Assembly: GCA_019246495.1 (NCBI GenBank)
Contig: JAFAQI010000015.1
Span: forward strand, 1-6,764
Reading direction: 5' to 3'
DNA length: 6,764 nt
Source: Frankiales bacterium
Lineage (GTDB): Bacteria > Actinomycetota > Actinomycetes > JAFAQI01
Shown: positions 3,473-6,764 of the stretch, piece after piece
Numbering within the stretch: the stretch's first letter is position 1
Layout: each line of letters begins with the position of its first letter
Program-made: the position numbers and the translations under genes
The notes under the pieces: generated by a model
What the model was told of the DNA's origin: nothing
The model's database searches: none
What the model saw: the letters and a program-made list of their open reading frames with translations, nothing else

Positions 3473-6380
3473 CGTGGCAACGCTTGAACTTGCGACCCGA
3501 GCCGCACGGACATGGCGCGTTGCGCGAGACCTCGCCGAACGTCGCGGAGTCGGACGAGCCATCCGGCCGGGTCACCTCGCGGGTGCGCTGCACTCCGCCC
3601 TCGCCGTCGACCGTAGGCGCGGAGTACTGCAGGCCGGCGGGTCGGTTGGGCTGACCCAGCACCTGGCCGAGGACGTCGGCGACGCGCTGTCGCTCGTCCG
3701 CGGGTTCGCCGAGTGGCGGCGGCGCCTGCTGGCTCTCGACACCGTCGACGAACGCGGCTGGCGCACCGGACGGAACCGGCTCCCCGGGTAGGCCGATTTG
3801 CGGCGTCGGCTCGCCGAACGGCGACGGCGGGAGCGCGTCGTACCCGTCGTGGCTGCCACCGAACGTGGGCGCTGGCTCGTCCGCGGGCGGCTCTTCCTCG
3901 GCCTGGATCTCGAGGTTGAACAGGAACCCGACGGACTCCTCCTTGATGCCGTCCATCATGGCGCCGAACATGTCGAACGCCTCGCGCTGGTACTCGACGA
4001 GCGGGTCGCGCTGGCCATAGCCGCGCAGACCGATGCCTTCTTGCAAGTAGTCCATCTCGTAGAGGTGCTCGCGCCACTTGCGGTCGAGCACGGAGAGGAT
4101 GACGCGCCGCTCCAGCTCGCGGAGCACTTCCGCACCGAGCTCTTCCTCGCGCTGCTTGTAGGCGTTGAGCGCGTCTGCCGTCAGTTCTTCGACGAGGAAC
4201 TCGCTCGACAGCCCGCCGCCGGAACGGTCGTCGAGTTCCTGGTGCGACATGCTCACCGGGTAGAGCTGCTTGAGGCCGGTCCACAGCGTGTCGAGGTCCC
4301 AGTCCTCGGGATAACCCTCGCTCGTCGCGCCGGCGACGTAGTCGCGCACGACGTCTTCGATCATGTTGGTGATCTGCTCGTGGATGTCGTCACCGAGCAG
4401 CACGCGACGGCGCTCGTCGTAGATGACGGTGCGCTGCTTGTTGAGCACCTCGTCGTACTTCAGGACGTTCTTGCGGATCTCGAAGTTCTGCTGCTCGATC
4501 TGCGTCTGCGCGCTGCGAATCGACCGCGACACCATCTTCGACTCGATCGGCACGTCCTCCGGCAGGTTAAGCCGGTCCATGATCGCCTCGACCATGTGCG
4601 CGTTGAACAGGCGCATGAGGTCGTCGCCGAGTGACAGGTAGAAGCGCGACTCCCCCGGGTCGCCCTGACGGCCGGAGCGGCCGCGGAGCTGGTTGTCGAT
4701 GCGCCGTGACTCGTGCCGCTCGGTGCCGAGGACGTAGAGACCGCCGAGTCCGACGACCTCCTCGTGCTCGGCCGCGACCGAGCCTTTCGCCTTCTCGAGG
4801 GCGTCAGGCCACGCGGCCTCGTATTCCTCGGGGGTCTCGATCGGTGAGAGACCGCGAGCCGCAAGCTCGGCCGCAGCCATGAACTCGGGGTTGCCGCCGA
4901 GCATGATGTCGGTGCCGCGGCCGGCCATGTTGGTGGCGACCGTGACCGCACCCTTGCGGCCGGCCTGCGCGACGATCTGCGCTTCCTTCTCGTGGAACTT
5001 CGCGTTCAACACCTCGTGCGGCACGCCGCGACGCAGGAGCAGACCGGACAGCAGCTCGCTCTTCTCGACGCTCGTCGTGCCGACGAGGACCGGCTGGCCC
5101 TTCTCGTGCCGCTCGACGATGTCCTCGACGACCGCCTGCCACTTGGCTTCCTCGGTCTTGTAGACGACATCGGGCTGGTCGAGGCGCACCATCGGGCGGT
5201 TGGTCGGGATCGGTACGACGCCGAGCTTGTAGACCTGGTCGAACTCCGCAGCCTCGGTCATCGCCGTGCCGGTCATGCCGCCGAGCTTGTCGTAGAGCCG
5301 GAAGTAGTTCTGCAGTGTGATCGTCGCGAGGGTCTGGTTCTCCTGCTTGATCTCGACGCCCTCTTTGGCCTCGATCGCCTGGTGCATGCCCTCGTTGTAA
5401 CGACGGCCGTGCAGGATGCGGCCGGTGAACTCGTCGACGATGAGAACCTCGCCGTTCATCACGACGTAGTCCTTGTCGCGCTTGAACAGCTCCTTGGCTT
5501 TGAGCGCGTTGTTGAGGTAGCCGACGAGCGGCGTGTTGACCGCTTCGTAGAGGTTGTCGATGCCGAGCTGGTCCTCGACCTTTTCGATCGCCGACTCGCC
5601 GACCGACATGGTGCGCTTGCCCTCGTCGCACTCGTAGTCCTCGTCGCGCTTCAGCTGCGCGGCGATGCGTGCGAACTCGACGTACCACTTCACCGACAGG
5701 TCCGACGGTCCGCTGATGATGAGCGGCGTTCGCGCCTCGTCGATGAGGATCGAGTCGGTCTCGTCGACGATCGCGTAGTTGTGCCCGCGCTGGACGAGCT
5801 CCTCGGCGCTCCACGCCATGTTGTCGCGCAGATAGTCGAAACCGAACTCGTTGTTCGTGCCGTAGGTGATGTCGCAGCCGTACGCCGCCCGGCGCTCTGC
5901 AGGCGACTGCTGCGACAGGATCACGCCGACGGTGAGGCCGAGGAAGCGGTGCACCCGTCCCATCCACTCGGCGTCACGGCGGGCGAGGTAGTCGTTGACC
6001 GTGACGACGTGGACGCCCCTGCCGGAGATGGCGTTGAGGTACGCCGGCAGCACACCGGTCAGCGTCTTGCCCTCGCCGGTCCGCATCTCGGCGATGTTGC
6101 CCATGTGGAGCGCGGCACCACCCATGACCTGCACGTCGAAGTGCCGCTGGCCGAGCGTGCGCCGGGCCGCCTCGCGGCCGACCGCGAAGGCCTCGACCAG
6201 GAGGTCGTCGACGGTCTCGCCGTCGGCGAGCCGCTTCTTGAAGACGTCGGTCTCGGCGCGCAGCTCGGCGTCGGACAGGGCCTTGATGTCGTCCTCGATG
6301 GCGTTGACGGCATCCGCGATCGACCGCAACCGGCGCAGGATCTTGCCCTCGCCGGCACGGAGCAGCTTCTGCAGGACCAC
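3459..6380 (-). CDS. secA: SecA preprotein translocase ATPase
   Basis: The protein has 973 residues, typical of actinobacterial housekeeping SecA (SecA1). SecA is the cytoplasmic motor that binds secretory preproteins and pushes them through the SecYEG channel by ATP hydrolysis. Visible motifs: the Q motif [12 protein letters not shown] (77-88), Walker A MRTGEGKT (99-106), [18 protein letters not shown] (173-190), and a DEAD-like box DETD (206-209) followed by [16 protein letters not shown]. Later come [21 protein letters not shown] and [20 protein letters not shown] of the second motor domain. The C-terminal tail is long and Pro/Glu/Gly-rich, ending in a zinc-binding [14 protein letters not shown] (C957, C959, C968, H969). 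GTG 6378-6380 is chosen because TGAGGAG precedes it at a proper distance and gives the family start [21 protein letters not shown] 6386 overlaps that site. The frame is intact. One oddity: the box reads DETD where DEVD is usual. Confidence 0.97.
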   Translation of the reverse strand: MVLQKLLRAGEGKILRRLRSIADAVNAIEDDIKALSDAELRAETDVFKKRLADGETVDDLLVEAFAVGREAARRTLGQRHFDVQVMGGAALHMGNIAEMRTGEGKTLTGVLPAYLNAISGRGVHVVTVNDYLARRDAEWMGRVHRFLGLTVGVILSQQSPAERRAAYGCDITYGTNNEFGFDYLRDNMAWSAEELVQRGHNYAIVDETDSILIDEARTPLIISGPSDLSVKWYVEFARIAAQLKRDEDYECDEGKRTMSVGESAIEKVEDQLGIDNLYEAVNTPLVGYLNNALKAKELFKRDKDYVVMNGEVLIVDEFTGRILHGRRYNEGMHQAIEAKEGVEIKQENQTLATITLQNYFRLYDKLGGMTGTAMTEAAEFDQVYKLGVVPIPTNRPMVRLDQPDVVYKTEEAKWQAVVEDIVERHEKGQPVLVGTTSVEKSELLSGLLLRRGVPHEVLNAKFHEKEAQIVAQAGRKGAVTVATNMAGRGTDIMLGGNPEFMAAAELAARGLSPIETPEEYEAAWPDALEKAKGSVAAEHEEVVGLGGLYVLGTERHESRRIDNQLRGRSGRQGDPGESRFYLSLGDDLMRLFNAHMVEAIMDRLNLPEDVPIESKMVSRSIRSAQTQIEQQNFEIRKNVLKYDEVLNKQRTVIYDERRRVLLGDDIHEQITNMIEDVVRDYVAGATSEGYPEDWDLDTLWTGLKQLYPVSMSHQELDDRSGGGLSSEFLVEELTADALNAYKQREEELGAEVLRELERRVILSVLDRKWREHLYEMDYLQEGIGLRGYGQRDPLVEYQREAFDMFGAMMDGIKEESVGFLFNLEIQAEEEPPADEPAPTFGGSHDGYDALPPSPFGEPTPQIGLPGEPVPSGAPAAFVDGVESQQAPPPLGEPADERQRVADVLGQVLGQPNRPAGLQYSAPTVDGEGGVQRTREVTRPDGSSDSATFGEVSRNAPCPCGSGRKFKRCHGAAR

Positions 6381-6385
6381 ACGCA

Positions 6386-6392
6386 CTCCTCA
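6386..6392 (-). promoter_or_regulatory. Ribosome binding site deciding the secA start
   Basis: On the minus strand the sequence is TGAGGAG, five bases upstream of GTG 6378-6380. The alternative GTG 6384-6386 begins inside this motif and cannot use it, so the shorter start is preferred. Confidence 0.6.
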
Positions 6393-6401
6393 GGCTGGGC
6401 A

Positions 6402-6430
6402 ACGACCGTTCGTCACTCTAGGCGTGTCAA
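6402..6430 (-). promoter_or_regulatory. Weak candidate promoter for secA
   Basis: On the minus strand a perfect TTGACA (6425-6430) is followed after 17 bases by GGTCGT (6402-6407), a poor -10. TAGAGT (6415-6420) is a better -10 shape but lies too close to the TTGACA to pair with it. Some promoter must lie in the 67-base divergent gap; its exact form is unclear. Confidence 0.25.
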
Positions 6431-6435
6431 CGCGC

Positions 6436-6440
6436 GAGGA
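6436..6440 (+). promoter_or_regulatory. Ribosome binding site of the GNAT gene
   Basis: GAGGA seven bases before ATG 6448. It fixes this start against the out-of-frame ATG at 6440-6442. Confidence 0.5.
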
Positions 6441-6447
6441 TGCCCCG

Positions 6448-6764
6448 ATGGAGCCCGTCGAGATCCGGACAGACCGGCTGCTGCTGCGCCCCTGGCAGCC
6501 GACGGACGCGCCCGCGGTGCTCGCGGCCTGCAGCGATCCGCTGAACCAGGCGTGGACCACGCTGCCGTCGCCCTACACCGCCGACCATGCCCGGACCTAC
6601 GTGGAGGAGCTGGCGCCGACGGCCTGGGCGAGCGGGACGGCGTACGCGTTCGCCGTCACCGACCGTGACAGCGGCGAGGTGCTGGCCAACGTCGCGCTCC
6701 GGCCCTCGGCCGCCCACGGCAACCACGACGTCGGCTACTGGGCCGCCCCCGGCGCCCGGGGCCG
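6448..6764 (+). CDS. GNAT-family N-acetyltransferase (RimJ/RimL-like), partial at right edge
   Basis: About 105 codons of a rightward gene are visible; the right edge cuts it. The start MEPVEIRTDRLLLRPWQPTD is the typical opening of RimJ/RimL-type GNAT acetyltransferases, where RLLLRP forms the first strand. A helix (APAVLAACSDPLNQAW) follows, then central strands (AYAFAVTDRDSGEVLANVALRP) and GYWAAPGARG, which leads into the acetyl-CoA-binding loop. Family knowledge: such enzymes transfer an acetyl group from acetyl-CoA to an amino group of a protein N-terminus or a small molecule; the substrate cannot be read here. The start ATG 6448 has a GAGGA site (6436-6440) seven bases upstream. The gene is divergent from secA across a 67-base gap and is probably unrelated to secretion. 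Confidence 0.8.
   Translation, partial: MEPVEIRTDRLLLRPWQPTDAPAVLAACSDPLNQAWTTLPSPYTADHARTYVEELAPTAWASGTAYAFAVTDRDSGEVLANVALRPSAAHGNHDVGYWAAPGARG

Noticed and set aside
2287..4284. Leftward 665-codon open frame across LysM, Rv3235 and the end of secA
   Set aside because: It is highly Arg/Ala-rich with no domain, antisense to coupled genes and out of frame with secA. It is a GC-skew artefact.
6401..6413. Short palindromes AACGACCGTT and ACGACCGTTCGT between secA and GNAT
   Set aside because: Four-base arms are expected by chance in this composition.
4992..6668. Rightward 558-codon open frame opposite secA
   Set aside because: It is antisense to conserved SecA motifs, and its Asp/Val/Leu/Arg-rich content is the usual complement-strand shadow.

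Overview
The window is a high-GC stretch with the gene content and order of an actinomycete (Actinomycetota) chromosome. Support comes from GTG starts, G/C-ending codons, an actinobacterial-type SecA with a long acidic/proline-rich tail and a terminal CPC zinc motif, a LysM protein coupled to an Rv3235-family protein, and a CpaB-like SAF protein coupled to a CpaE/MinD-like protein. The lineage within the phylum cannot be fixed from sequence alone. Frankiales/Geodermatophilales-like is only an impression. There are no RNA genes, insertion sequences, CRISPR arrays or large repeats, and no gene-free stretch reaches 300 bases.

Layout, left to right. (1) A leftward pair: a SAF/CpaB-like membrane protein (415-1068) and the N-terminal part of a CpaE/MinD-like protein (cut by the left edge), joined by an ATGA overlap. 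(2) A divergent control region (1069-1202) with two perfect inverted repeats. (3) A small rightward excisionase/MerR-type helix-turn-helix protein (1203-1460). (4) A leftward protein of unknown function (1457-2008) with an apparent tandem duplication of a small beta-barrel-like unit. Its stop codon overlaps that of the HTH gene in the tetranucleotide CTAA. (5) An AT-richer divergent promoter region (2009-2119). (6) A rightward LysM gene (2120-2917) interrupted by an in-frame TAG at codon 52, overlapping by ATGA an Rv3235-family gene (2914-3429). (7) A perfect hairpin at 3447-3472 that spans the secA stop codon and lies between two convergent units. (8) Leftward secA (3459-6380), the preprotein translocase motor. 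(9) A divergently transcribed GNAT acetyltransferase, cut by the right edge.

SecA powers export across the membrane. The LysM protein would act at the cell wall. The SAF and CpaE-like proteins resemble CpaB and CpaE of Flp/Tad-type pilus systems, whose remaining genes (CpaF/TadA, TadB, TadC) could lie beyond the left edge. The window is therefore a cell-envelope and export neighbourhood. Most of it looks like ordinary, probably conserved actinobacterial chromosome. The points most worth checking are the amber codon in the LysM gene, the duplicated-domain protein of unknown function, and the symmetric sites in the divergent control regions. I found no convincing evidence of a wholly new system.
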